From positions 1,431,001 through 1,495,000 of the forward strand of contig LR746273.1 in assembly GCA_902729315.2 (NCBI GenBank): a DNA stretch of 64,000 nucleotides, given 5' to 3'. Both the position numbers and the translations under genes were made by a program. This DNA is from Spirodela intermedia (lineage: Eukaryota; Streptophyta; Magnoliopsida; Alismatales; Araceae). Positions 1-11,838 of this stretch are shown here, in pieces. Numbering within the stretch: the stretch's first letter is position 1; every line of letters begins with the position of its first letter. The notes under the pieces were generated by a model that was given only the letters and a program-made list of their open reading frames with translations, did not search any database and had not been told where the DNA came from.

Positions 1-1493
1 GATTGCAACATAGACGTCCATATAATCAGTCAATTTATTTTGATGGATTTATTCATGTTTCCATCCACTTGTGCATCTAAAAGTAGAAAAAGTGCATCCC
101 TTGGATGGCTTTCCCTCTTTTGAAGGCTGATTTTGGCGACATATCTGAAATTTCAAATCTGTGGCTGGTTGATCTCTGCATAATTAAGAATAAAATTCTC
201 TGTCAAGTTATGGTAATTTCATTTTAAAGGAAATTAATTAGACTCTAAACGTGAATGGCTAACCTTCGTAGAAACTAGACACCATGGGTGATGTTGCAAA
301 GACGACAATAAAAATAGTCTCTACAAGCATGTAATCCCTCATTTGAAGGATGGTTGAAAATGTAATCCAATGCTACATGTACTTTGTTGATCTTTTTTCC
401 AGATCAAATTCCACTCAGGTGTAATAAAAACATGTCTCAACATTGCAATCAGATTTATTTTTTTGGAGACATAATCACATTCAATAAAAATAATTATCTT
501 CATCTTATGCATAGTGTTACGTTTAAAGTTATAAAGTGAACTACTTAAATAAAGTCTGAACCAGATAATTCTCACTCCTTTTGATCCTATTATGCAATTT
601 ATAATATATATATTATAATTATTTCCAAGTATAAAGTCACATACAATTATTTTATTTTATTCGTGTTATCCTATTTTTAACATAGTGATTTTCCTAGAAC
701 ATCAGGAGTCCCATTACAATTACCCTATTTTCTCACCTAAAATTATTCATTTTTAGTTTTAATATAGTCTTTTAGTAGTTTAAGTAACTAGAAACAAACA
801 TAATTATTATTTGTCCTGTTTTTTAATTAGTATTTTAAAACAGTAAAATGTTATTTTTTCATAATTCTATTTATTTTTTTCTCTTTGAATAATAAATATA
901 TATTTTTAAAAAAGATAAACTAAAGCATAGTAAACAAAATTCTTGCTCCATTATAATTATATTATTATGATTAGATTTTCACATGATGATCTTAGTTTAC
1001 AAGACACTCGTTCACGGTGAAAGGAATTAGCCTTAATCTTCACTTGCAGCTTTGTGTGACTATCAACATTGAGATCGTATATTCTTGAGTGTTTTTAATA
1101 CAAATTATTCAAGCTGCATGAGTTTAAACCATGTCAGACGACTGAGTACCACCCGAAGACTGATGATCAGTCAGAGTGACCATAAACTCTCATGGAAAAT
1201 ATGACCAAACATCAATTTTCATACTTCTACAGGTACCACACTTCACCAGCATCCGCGGAAGGGGCACCTTTGGCTCTGAAATCAAGCTCATATGCAGGAT
1301 TGGAGGTAAAAATCTCTGGCAGGATGCTGAGAGAGTTTTTTAGAAATTTTTCTACCTTACGTTATTAGTCCGCGCCATGATTCCCGCTGCCGGGCGGACC
1401 TTCCTAAAACATGACGAGACTCGAGGACCCACTTCCTAGACTATCTCTCACCCCACCCCCGCTCCCTTCTTTCGACGCCTTCCTCCGCCGCCG
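1..1493. other. AT-rich intergenic region
   Basis: No gene is recognised. Most of it (1-1230) is strongly AT-rich with short open frames that look random. A GC-richer patch at about 1230-1320 reads openly on the + strand but matches nothing I know. The last 100 bases before the MADS-box start are C-rich and are probably its promoter and leader. Confidence 0.5.
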
Positions 1494-2000
1494 ATGGATG
1501 CCGGCAGGCGAAGGGGGAAGGGCCGCCGGAAGATCGAGATAAGGAAGCTCGAGAGCAACGACGCCCGCCAGGTGACCTTCTCGAAGCGCCGCTCGGGGCT
1601 CTTCAAGAAGGTGGCGGAGCTCTGCGTCCTCTGCGGCGCGCAGGCCGCCGCCGTCGTCTTCTCCCCCGGCGGCAAGCCCTTCTCCTTCGGTCACCCCTCC
1701 GTCGACCTCCTCCTCGATCGCTTCCTCCGCCTTCCCGCCTCGTCGCCGCCGCCGCCGTACCCCATAGGGGGCGCTGCCCGCAGAACGACGCGCCCTCATC
1801 GGTGGGAGGCCCCCATCGACGGCCTCGGCGCGGAGGAGCTCTCTCACCTGCACGCCGCCGTCATGGAGCTAAAGCGCAGCCTGCCGCCGGCCAGCGGCGG
1901 CGGCGGCGGCGCCTCTCCTCCGAATCTGAGCCTGCGATTGAGCTCCCCAGCTCCTCCATTTCTCAGAGTTCCTCTGTTCCGACAAGGAAGCTCTCGTTAG
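1494..2000 (+). CDS. Type I (M-alpha, AGL62-like) MADS-box protein
   Basis: Single-exon gene for a 168-residue DNA-binding transcription factor expected in the nucleus. Residues about 8-65 form a MADS domain, with the hallmark stretches [15 protein letters not shown] and [18 protein letters not shown]. The latter is characteristic of plant M-alpha proteins of the AGL61/AGL62 class, which act mostly in female gametophyte and endosperm. A short helical region with WEAPIDGL and [15 protein letters not shown] follows at about residues 103-125, as in AGL62 relatives. The tail after it is a glycine run and low-complexity sequence, so the protein is shorter than many relatives (often over 200 residues). 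A frameshift after the glycine run is possible, because another frame stays open to 2089. The absence of introns and the extreme GC content also fit type I MADS genes. Confidence 0.85.
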   Translation: MDAGRRRGKGRRKIEIRKLESNDARQVTFSKRRSGLFKKVAELCVLCGAQAAAVVFSPGGKPFSFGHPSVDLLLDRFLRLPASSPPPPYPIGGAARRTTRPHRWEAPIDGLGAEELSHLHAAVMELKRSLPPASGGGGGASPPNLSLRLSSPAPPFLRVPLFRQGSSR

Positions 2001-2544
2001 ATCCGCCCGCCGTTCCGAGTGTCCGACTTTATTTTACATTAATCGACTTTACTTCCATTCTTTCTTCTTTCGACAATATGCCGCTATAAATCATGAAAGT
2101 AATACAAAAATAATAGCATTTTCAATTTATATATTTACTTAATTATATTATTTACTTGTTAGGGGTCAATAATTCGCTAGTGGGTCAGAAGCTTCCGGCA
2201 CCCATTAGTTTGGATTAGTTTGTGCAGTTGGCCCATTACTTAGTACGTGGCGAGAGTGAGGCCCACACGCGGGACCCGTGCTGCATGGAGGGGGGGAGCG
2301 GGTAGCGATTCCAATGGGCTGGGGAGGCCAAAGTGGAGCGCCCTCCATCGGACGGCTGAGATTGCCCCCAGGAAGCCCGATTTTAACCAGAATAAAAAGG
2401 GAATTTTTAAAAGACTTTCCCTAATTCTTCTCCCCACCTATTTATTCATCCGCATCCGTCCCACGGAGACCGCAGAATTGCAGAAAGGGGGCGTCCAAGC
2501 GAGGAAGAGAGGAGAAGAGGAGAGAGCGTTCGGGCGAGGAGAAG
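2001..2544 (+). promoter_or_regulatory. MADS 3' flank and eIF4B promoter/5' leader
   Basis: An AT-rich stretch (2030-2160) follows the MADS stop. The eIF4B upstream region then contains GGCCCA-type motifs (a GGCCCATTA stretch near 2229, another GGCCCA near 2261) and an AT-rich TATTTATT near 2438. The leader before the ATG is purine-rich (GAGGAAGAGAGGAGAAGAGG). Assignment as promoter is inferred from position and motif type. Confidence 0.4.
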
Positions 2545-4944
2545 ATGGCTACGACGGTGTCGGCGTGGGGGAAACCTGGAGCGTGGGCTCTCGAGTCGGA
2601 GGAGCAAGAAGCTATGGAGGTTCTTCGGGAGCAGGAGGTTGCGGCTGCCCCCGCGGTGGAGCCGTCTGCCGATTTTCCTTCCCTGGCGGCAGCGGCGTCG
2701 ACCAAGATACCCAAGAAGAAGAAGGGGCAGACAATCTCCCTCGCTGAGTTCAATAATGGCGGTGTGCCTGTGACCCACGGATCCGCCAAGTTCCAGGTTC
2801 GTTCGTTGGCCTCGTCCGGGTCCCCGCTCGTGCCTTCCAAGGGCCTGACTCATGACGAGCGTCTGATGCTTCCTACTGCCCCTCGCGAACGGACCGCGGA
2901 GGAGCTAGAGCTCGGTAATTCCCGCGGATTCAACTCCTATGGTGGCGGGCGCTCCAGAATGAACGGCGAGGATTCAGTTTCACGTTGGGATTCCTCTAGG
3001 GTTTCCGACGAGGGTCGCAGGAACGGCTTCGGCGGTGGAGGCCAAGGTTCGAACAGAGATCTGGCGCCTTCTCGTGCCGATGAGATTGACGACTGGGGCG
3101 CAAACAAGAGGTCAGTAGCACCTCCTGCGGAAAGGAGAGAGAGGACCGGAGGATTCTTTGAATCTCAGTCTCGGGTGGACGACCTTGACAGCTGGGTCTC
3201 CAACAAGAGTGCGCCGCCGCCGTTGCCTGATAGCCGCAGGATGGGTGATGGATTCAGGGAGAGGAGAGGGTTTGATATGTTCAATAGGGACGCGCCCGCT
3301 CCGAACGGTGGTGGGGACCCAGATTCCGAATCTTGGGGGAGGAAAAGAGAGGATGCAGGTGGAGAGAGGCCTAGACTCAGGTTGCAGCCGCGAACTCTGC
3401 CTCTAGCGAATGGCGACGGGGAACAGGTTCAGGGTTCTAAAGGCAATGCGACTAGTCCATTTGGAGCTGCTCGCCCTAGGGAGGAAGTTCTTTCGGAGAA
3501 GGGGCAAAATTTGCTGAATGATACTGTAGAGCACCGTGAAGAGGTGAAGCCAGTTCCTAAAAGCAAGGGGCTGAACCCGTTCGGTGCAGCTCGGCCTAGG
3601 GAGGAGGTGCTGGCAGAGAAAGGACAAGACTGGAAGGAGATTGATGAGCGACTTGAGTCAATGAAAATTCGGGAGGTTGCTTCTGTTGGAGGTGAGGGAC
3701 AATCTTTCTCGAAGAAAGGTTTTGGATTAGGGGGTGGACCCGGAAGCCAACCAGATGATAAAACGGAGAGGACTTGGAGGAAAACGGACCCTGTGGAATC
3801 TGCTACTTCTGAACCAAGGTTTGCAGATAGCTCATTCCCTCATCGTCTTCATTCTGTTGAATTCCTTTGAAAGATAAATGTAGAATCATGGGATAGTTCC
3901 TCGTTTTTCCGGAATTTCTTCGTTCTAAATTTCAAAGCTGGACGTCTTATTTTGGATTGATTCTATGAATTGGTGGTAGCTCGTGAGTTAGCGTTAGGTG
4001 GCACGACCCAATGCTTGTGGGTGTGTTTTCAACTTGTTTGGGGATGGAATGTCTAGGATTGTGTTGTGGGTGCTCTTCCATCCTTGGTTGAAGCTAGTTT
4101 TTATTCATCTATCTCCAGATCAATGGAAGAAAGGAACTGTTCATCCAATTAGAGTCCCGGACCTTCCTGGCTATTCAAAGAAAAGCTTCTTCAAGTAGGG
4201 AAAAAGAAGGAACCACGAGTCAGCTGTTACAGACCAAATTTTTTCTTTTGTATCGTCTCCCATGCAATGCATAATGTCTATATACTCCAAACAGTTGTGC
4301 ATGTCATAACTGTTTAATCACAGATATATGTACAAATATTGAAATGTGCGTAGTAAAGTCATGTTTGTATGTACCGGTTGCATGGACTAGTTTGTGGAGA
4401 TGTAAGGCTTCCTGAAACTTCAAAAATTTCCGAGCTTCCAAGCAAGTACTCAAAGTTAATAGCTCAGAGGTTTTCAACAATGGATTGATGTTGCAAAGAT
4501 CTCCTTGGGATTTCTTACTTATAAACATATTTCCCTGGTCGATTGCTATTCTTTCATGCCTCCACAATCTCTGATCCTTTTAAATGTCAAGCTTGTTGGG
4601 TTAATTTGTGTTGGTAATGCCCTCAGAAGCGTGCTTTATGTTGCGCTGTTCCTTTCTCAGGAAACCGGCGGAATGATCTTGGTACTATCATATTGTGTTA
4701 AGATTTTTTAAACATGTGATCGTCATACCCTAGTTTTTTTTTTTTTATGCTGATTAAACATGTGGGTATCACTTTTTTGGATGTGCGAAGACGACCGGCT
4801 GCCCGAAGTCCCCGGGTTTTGATGATGTCGTTGACCCTCTACGACCTCTCCCCGGCCATCTGCCAGTCCATCGCTGATGATGAACCCTTGTCCATCGATT
4901 GCAGATACCAGAACGGCGAGGAAGCAGCGGCGGAGGACAGTTGA
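2545..4944 (+). CDS. EIF4B: Eukaryotic translation initiation factor 4B, plant type
   Basis: Two-exon model: 2545-3818 and 4905-4944, joining in frame to 437 residues. Plant eIF4B stimulates the RNA helicase activity of eIF4A/eIF4F during cytosolic mRNA recruitment. Recognition rests on the N-terminus MATTVSAWGKPGAWAL, the FPSLAAAA and KKKKGQTISLAEF segments, the Gly/Arg/Ser-rich middle, and two copies of a conserved block (FGAARPREEVLxEKGQ) around residues 305-320 and 347-362. The first exon's frame ends at a stop at 3870. The donor at 3819 (AAG|GTTTGC) joins the acceptor at 4904 (TTGCAG|AT) and yields the usual acidic tail, ending EEAAAEDS. The intron is 1086 bases. The first exon is GC-rich and the intron AT-rich. 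The last exon (40 bases) is short, so the 3' end is the least certain part. Confidence 0.88.
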
Positions 4945-5521
4945 AACCTTCACCTGAAACAGATGCGCCTTCCGGTCCGACCTCGGAACGCTGGGAGAGT
5001 TTTGATAGTTTGAGCTTTGTGGCTGGTGTTTGACAGTTTTGGTGGATGGTTTCTGTCTTCTTCGTCGCGTCCGGTTTGTTTCCGTCAGTTTTGCGGTTGT
5101 TTCGATTGGCTGCGTCCTGTTGAAGGTGGGAGGGAGGAGGAGGAATCTTCGTCTGTTCTATGAGATTTGATTATCATTTAGGGTTCGTACCCGAATGAAT
5201 GCGAGAAGTGTGTGTGTGTTGGGGGGAGGGCTCGAGGGATGTGTCGCCGTCGTTGCAACACTGTTCTTTCTTAGGGATTTTATTACATTATCTTCTTCTC
5301 TGTAACTTGTCAAGGTGTTGAAGTGGCCGGAGGAGGGGGGTGGTAGGTGGTAGGGTTTGACCCGCCCCCGTCGGAAGGATGGACGAGGAAGAGGGTCTTA
5401 TCTCACGCTTGACCCTCGGCGCTGACTTCCCACCCTCATTAATGGCATCATTTTCCATCACCTACCCCGCCCCCCTTTTTCCTTCCCTCGCCGGGCCCAC
5501 TGTACTCTCTCCTGCCTGACC

Positions 5522-5552
<31 letters not shown>

Positions 5553-6089
5553 AAAGTATGTACAGATGGGTATCCATGGATGCTTAGAGGTTGGATGTTC
5601 AGAAATGGCAACCCTGCCACTGAAGCCCTGGACGAGGTCGGGTCGACGACCGTGGGCGGCAGGGGGGGGGGGAGGATTTGAAACAAAAAAAAAAAAGAAA
5701 AGAAAACTTGAAGGGGTGCCGTTGGTCCGCCCCCCGCCGCAGACGACAGATCGTGTTCATACGCGCTCGCGGATGGACGTCTGAGGACGACGGCGAGAAA
5801 TTAGTGACATCGACTGCGGGTGGAAGATGACTGCCCTGAAGAGAGGCTCTGAGGGCGTGGTCTCCCCCCCTCATCCCCCTGCCTCTCCCCTGGGGCTGGA
5901 CTCAGCTTATTCGACCATATCAGCAGCGAGGGGAGGAGGGCCGCCTTCCCCTGTCTTCTCCGCCGGAAACGGCGATTTGCTGATTTTTCTACCGATCGAG
6001 CTTGCGATAAGAGCGGAGGAGAGCTCGAGGAGGGTCGGGACCTTTTTCGGTGTCCTGCTACGCAGGAATTCGATAGGAAGGCGGGGGGG
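4945..6089. other. eIF4B 3' UTR and PSI-like gene 5' region
   Basis: Begins with the presumed eIF4B 3' UTR (to about 5300). A G-rich stretch, a (CT)n run at 5525-5552 and an A-rich run near 5683-5708 follow. The 200-300 bases before 6090 are GC-rich and probably the leader of the next gene. No separate gene is recognised. Confidence 0.4.
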
Positions 6090-9000
6090 ATGGGCTGCGT
6101 CTACTCGAGCCAGCGAGCGGGTCTGGAGAGGAGGGACGAGGCCCCCTCGTTCGCCCACTTGATCGTCGCAGCCGATGGTTCTGGGTTTTCTTCTGCCCAC
6201 GACAGGAAGGTCGGCAAGGCTTCTTACTTCGTCGCTGAAGAGATTCGGATGTCGCCGGGCAGGGCTCCTGCGGGCAAGGTCAGTAAGCTTGCTGCCGCCG
6301 TGCATCTCTCCTCCATCTCCTTGCTCGATTTCCCGAAGCGCATGCGAATTTGAATTTTATCCAGTGCGTCTGGAAGTCAGTTCATCGGCTGCGAAAGGAT
6401 CAGCGGCCTGTTCGTCGCTCCTGTCAAGATCGGCTGGTCTTGAATCTCCGAACCATGGGGTTGATAATATTTAAACGGATAAATCGTTGTAATTGATGCT
6501 AATCACGGAATCAGCGTAGGGTCAGAAGATTTTTTTTTAAAATAAAAATAAATCCGCAGGGTTTCTTGCGAGGAAAAACGTCGTCGTGAGCTTGTCTTCG
6601 TCACTGGACTTAGCTGCGAGGCCAAGATTATACGTACTATGCACCCTCTGACCGCTGGTTGCTTCACACAGGTTCCAGAAATGAGCTCTATTTTGGGAAG
6701 AGCCGGCGTCCTTGGTCTGGAGAAGGCTGTTGAAGTGCTGGACACGCTCGGAAGCAGCATGACAAATATGAGCGCCGGAAGTAGGTTTCTGCCTGGAATG
6801 CTGCACCGAGGGAACAAGATCTCCATCTTAGCGTTTGAGGTAGCCAACACGATCACCAAGGGTGCTGCCCTGATGGAGTCTCTCTCAAGGGAGAATGTTC
6901 AGTTGCTGGAGAACGAGATTCTGCAGTCGGAAGGCGTGAAACATCTGGTTGCCACCAACGGTAATCAGTTGCTAGCCATTGCCGCTGCCGATAAAAGGTG
7001 CATAAATCATGGGTTCTATTCAATCGTTGTGCAGTTCTTTCCTGCATGATCCTGCCTTTTATCCTGCATGATGTTCTTGGTAGGGACGAACTCGATGTAT
7101 TCTGCAGAGAAGTGGTCCGCTTTGGGGACCTGTGCAAAAACCCTCAATGGCACAACCTCAGACGATATTTTGAAAAGTAAGGTAGAAACTACAGAGGTTT
7201 TGGCGGTTGAATACCTGACACTAGTTTAAGAACACCCATTCTAAGTAGATTACTGAATGCAGATTGGACTTGGATACTACTCCCCAACCGGAGCTTAAGA
7301 AAGAGGCAGAGGCAACGATGCAGCACCTTGTGACTTTGGCAGATCATACAGCCGTATGTATATTTTAGATCTTCAATAATTAGTTCCATAAAATTTTCAT
7401 TCACATCCCTGATTGCATGCTCCATGAGACCTGTTGCTGTTTTGCCTTTTTTTTTTTGTCTGCCTTGCAGTAACTTTAAAGGTACTTTACATGATGCAGG
7501 CTTATATTAAGATTCTTTTCTAGTTGAATCCATGAATTCAACTGCCTTTCTTATTCAGAGATCTCTACAGGGATTTAATAAAACCTTGTAGTCTGTTTTT
7601 CTTATTTCTAGGAACTGTACCATGAATTACATGCGTTAGACAGGCTTGAACTCGATTACCGGCGAAAGGTTAAGGAAGAAGAGACACTGCCTACTGGTCG
7701 ACGAGGTAAATCATTCGAATTGTCTTGTAGCTGGTGAGCTATTTGTTCTTTCTCGGTTCCTCTTGTTTATGTTTAGAGAATAGAGCTGGAATGACTGACG
7801 ATCAGTTTGGAATAGTCTTAAGAACCGAGGGACCTGTTCTACTTCATGGATGAAACCACGAAAAGAATTGGGCATGAAATGGTTTTTAGTTTCAGATTGT
7901 GGAAAGTCTTTCTCCCCAGTTCATGAATAACGTTTTTTTGTCTGCTACTCAGGAGAGGGTCTTATGTCCCTGCATGGTGAGTTGAAACAGCAGAGAAAGC
8001 TTGTAGAGAGTTTGAAGAAGAAAACACTATGGTCCAGGAATTTGGAAGAGGTAACATTTCCTCTGAATATTACTGAAGATGCTCAATTTTTCCTGTATAT
8101 TAAGCTTATTTTCTATAAAGTTGGAAAATTAGAACCAGCTCATGATGGTGCAAGCAAACTCAGATAAAATTTGCACCACTAAGAAAATAACGAAATAAAT
8201 TTGGAGCTCATGAAGGCATAGAAGACCTCCATTTTTTTAAATGTTCAGAACAATGCAATTGGTTTCCAAATACTTTTTATCATGCTAGGATTTAATGAAT
8301 ATTTTTTTGGCATGGTTTCCTATCATAGACACTATTTATATTATATTTTTCAACTTTTCCTGGCTTTGCCGGTTGTTGTAGGTGGTGGAGAAACTTGTTG
8401 ACATCATCACTTCTCTCTATAAAGAGTTTTTGGAGGCATTTGGTCAAGCCGGTATCTAAGACAACATAATGGGATTCTTTTCATGTTATCTGTTATTGAA
8501 GTTCGAACTTATTTCCTTGAAGTTTCGTATTTATACATTACATAAAAGATTTTGGTCGCACAAAATATGAAGAAAATTCTTTGCTTTTTGATAACGTAAC
8601 TAGTATACTGACCTTTACTCGAGTTTCCAATGAAAAAATTGGCATCTAAGTTTTTTTTCCGGCTGTGATCTTTGGGGAAATGTACACCTGATCCGATGTG
8701 TTCATCTGTGGCCCCCAGGTTTGAAAGGCTGCTGTCTTTTCGAAACTCGAGTCTCCTGGAGCCAAATACAACATGAAAATGTTATATCTTCGTCTATATC
8801 TGAATCTCGAAAAGAGGCACTGCTTTCAGGCTGAGTGGCAAGAAGAAGAAACGAGTCAAAAATATTTTTCATGGAAATATTTCCCTAAATATCAACAATA
8901 GTTTTCCACAATCTCTGAAATCCCATAAGCACTCCTGAATTCGAAGTTCGGGCAACTTTACTCATTCATACATGAGAACCTTGCTTTTTCCATCGTTATT

Positions 9001-11452
9001 GGTCATATCTCACCTAAAATGTGCATCTTGGGAAATTACTTACCTCTTGCATTCACAATGATGGCCCAAATTACAGGGCTTTATCAATTTAGCCAGAAAT
9101 TGAACACTATATCAAGCCTGATTGCTGAGTCGTAACATGCTACAGACTTCATTGACAACCTTATTCATTATCGCAGGTATCAATGCCATCAACGCCAAGC
9201 CAGATCAGTCCCCTCGAAGACTGGGTGTTTTGGGACTCTCTTTGCATTATGCCAATATCATCAACCTGATAGACAACGCAGTAAGCTTGAATAGCATTCA
9301 ACTTTTTTGCATGGCACTCTTCTTGCAGTAAAAAGATTTATTTTACTAAACCGATACAATGAAATTTAAAGAAAGGGCAGGCTTCTTCCTGTAATAAGGA
9401 AGAAAAGCATAACTCTTCGTCCAAGGATCTGCAACTGAAAATAGGACCTTCTCTATCTTGATTTCCTGATTTTTTTTCTTTTAATTCTTTGGGTAAGGCA
9501 TGCGCTTCTTTGTATATAGGATTCAAGAGAGTTCTACGAGAAGGCAATATTTTTTCCTTATGCAGGACACATCATTTAGCAAGAGCTATACACCGAAGAA
9601 GCATGAAATAACTCAGAACAACAGTTCTAGAACAATACAAGGCTTTCACGTTCAAACTTTTATTTGACAGAAAGTAATGGGTGTCGGCCTGACTTATTCA
9701 ACATTCTTGTTTCTCTATCCCAGACTCGTTTATTTCTATGAGTGACGTCACTATCTACAATCAGTTAATCTTCTCCACGCAGAAAACTTTCTGCCCCTTA
9801 CGGATATTGAGATGGAATATCTCAACTTTCTAATACCATGATGATAAATGTTGAAGACCTTGGTGAAGACAAATGTTTTTCCCTTTTACATTTCTTCAAT
9901 CAGAAGCACAGTAGAATGCATGAGATCATATTGATGCTATTTCCTTGGAGACCTAATATAACAACAATTTTTTGTCATTCTTTAAGTATTCTCGATGGTC
10001 TGGATCCACATCCCTTGTTTGCATTACTTTTGCCAACATGGTTGTCATAATTGCCCAACAGGGGAATAGTAGTTGGACAGCCATGATTGTCAGAAAACTT
10101 AAAGGATGAATATCATATATTTTGTGCATGTCTACGTAGCAGTAATTTCCATTCAACTGATTCTTGATTCCGTAAAAATCTGTGCACGTAGGTTTCTCGA
10201 CCAATATCTCTCCCCCCTGCTACAAGGGACGCTATATATCATGGTCTGCCAGCATCGGTAAAGGCAGCCTTACGTCCTCGTTTGCAATCTTTTCATGTCA
10301 ACGAAGAGGTATTCCAGATCCCATGATCATTCTCCCATTGGCAAGTTGGAAATGATTGAAACTATTCATGACAATATTGCGCATACGTCTTTCTTGCAAG
10401 CCACCCAGTACCTTTCCTTTTCTGAATCTTGCAATCAATAATACCACTAATTCGTATTTCTGTAGTTATCTTTTGTTCAGATCAAAGCCACGATGCAGAA
10501 GATACTCCAATGGCTTGTTCCCATGGCTGAGAATACAACTAAGTGCGAACTTTATTTCATGTTCAAGATAACTATCTCCTACGTGCTCCTAGACTCATGT
10601 GTGCCTTCCCAATCTTATTTTACAGAGCACATCAAGGATTTGGGTGGGTCGGAGAATGGGCAAGCATGAGGTCAGGCCCACTTGTCCTTTCCGGTTTCTA
10701 TTATTTCATTCCCTCCCTTCTTTTTCAGTCTCTGATCCCAGACTTTGAGTTGGGGATAGGGTGGGGATTCATCACAGCCTATTTTTATTTCTGAGCTCAA
10801 TTTTTAGGTCCTGACCTGCTAAATAAAGACAAGTCTACATTTATACATATTTACACATTTTTAGTTATATATGTATATCTCTTGTCTTTGGATCTTAAGG
10901 GTAAATTTAAATTTTCTGTTCTTCAGCACTGAATTTAACAAGAAGTCCGCCCAGCAATCTAATGTGATCCGCATCCTGTCACTTTACCATGCCGACAAGG
11001 AGAAGACTGATGAGTTCATCCTTCAACTAGCAGTATGGCTTCACCATTTGGCAGTGCAGGTGAAGGCTAGGGGTTTTGGCTCCAAGACCCTGAGTTCTGT
11101 CCGCCATCATGGCCAAAAGTACATACCCTCATCCCTAGGGACAAAGAAGGGCTTGCCCTTGTCTCCAAATGATAAAAGCTCCACTCTTTCTCCACTATCT
11201 GAGGAGGACAGAAGGATATTGGAAGGCTTAGGCTCCAGGAGGGCGGTCCTAAGAAGGAGCAAAAGCCATGGGTGTACAGATGAGAAGGTGAGAAAAGGAA
11301 GGAGGACGCGCAGTTTGAGCTATGGCAATTCTCCAAATAAAGAGTTGAGCTCTGCCCTAGATGTTCATGTTGACAGAACAAGGGTTCTGGATGTGATTGA
11401 TGGACTACATGGAGTTGATCCGCCCTTCCCAATTGATCCCTTCTATCTCTAG
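6090..11452 (+). CDS. PSK SIMULATOR-like DUF3475/DUF668 protein
   Basis: Twelve-exon model: 6090-6278, 6672-6997, 7084-7176, 7263-7353, 7612-7705, 7953-8050, 8382-8451, 9177-9280, 10192-10308, 10481-10542, 10626-10670, 10927-11452. It gives 604 residues with every junction in frame and GT-AG. The family includes Arabidopsis PSI1-3, nucleus- or membrane-associated growth regulators linked to phytosulfokine signalling. The start MGCVYSS fits N-myristoylation at Gly2 and acylation at Cys3. DUF3475 begins near residue 113 (ISILAFEVANTITKGA) and continues past RDELDVFCREVVRFGDL. DUF668 lies at about 335-420 (LGVLGLSLHYANIINLID, then SRPISLPPATRDA and LQSFHVNEE). The stretch after it (LQWLVPMAENTTK, GFGWVGEWAS) is equally typical. 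The C-terminus carries a basic Ser/Arg region and ends GVDPPFPIDPFYL. The length is slightly below PSI1 (about 650). Biochemical activity of the family is unknown. Confidence 0.92.
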
Positions 11453-11838
11453 CTTCCCTCCCTTGTTGTTCATTTTTTTTTTACACCCCACTATTGTTCC
11501 AGTGTACATATGCTTCTAAATGTGAAGATGTGCAGAATGATCTAATCAAATGATAAATATCATGTAGATTTGAGTGAAATCTCATGCTGCTCGGTCTCAT
11601 TCACAATAAGAAGTAAGAAGAGGTCATGTTAATGTGGATGGCCGCGCACCTCTTAATGGGTAATCTGCTCATCTGGTTCATACATCGGTTCTCTTCTTTT
11701 CCCAGACAGCCGCTGTGGCAGAAGACTGGAGCCGTGCCCTTTCAAATTGATCCCTTCCATCCAAATCTGAGATTACTCCTGGAACTTCCATACCATTGAG
11801 TGCTGAAGAAAGGCATAACTCATCGCAGCAAGAGGGGT
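11453..11838. other. Convergent intergenic spacer
   Basis: A 386-base gap between the stop codons of the PSI-like gene (+) and APE2 (-). It must hold both 3' UTRs and polyadenylation signals; AATAAGAAG near 11606 and AT-rich stretches are present. No other feature seen. Confidence 0.5.

Noticed and set aside
4747-4944. Separate 65-codon open frame on the + strand
   Set aside because: Only its last 13 codons are real: they are exon 2 of eIF4B after an acceptor at 4904. The rest is intron.
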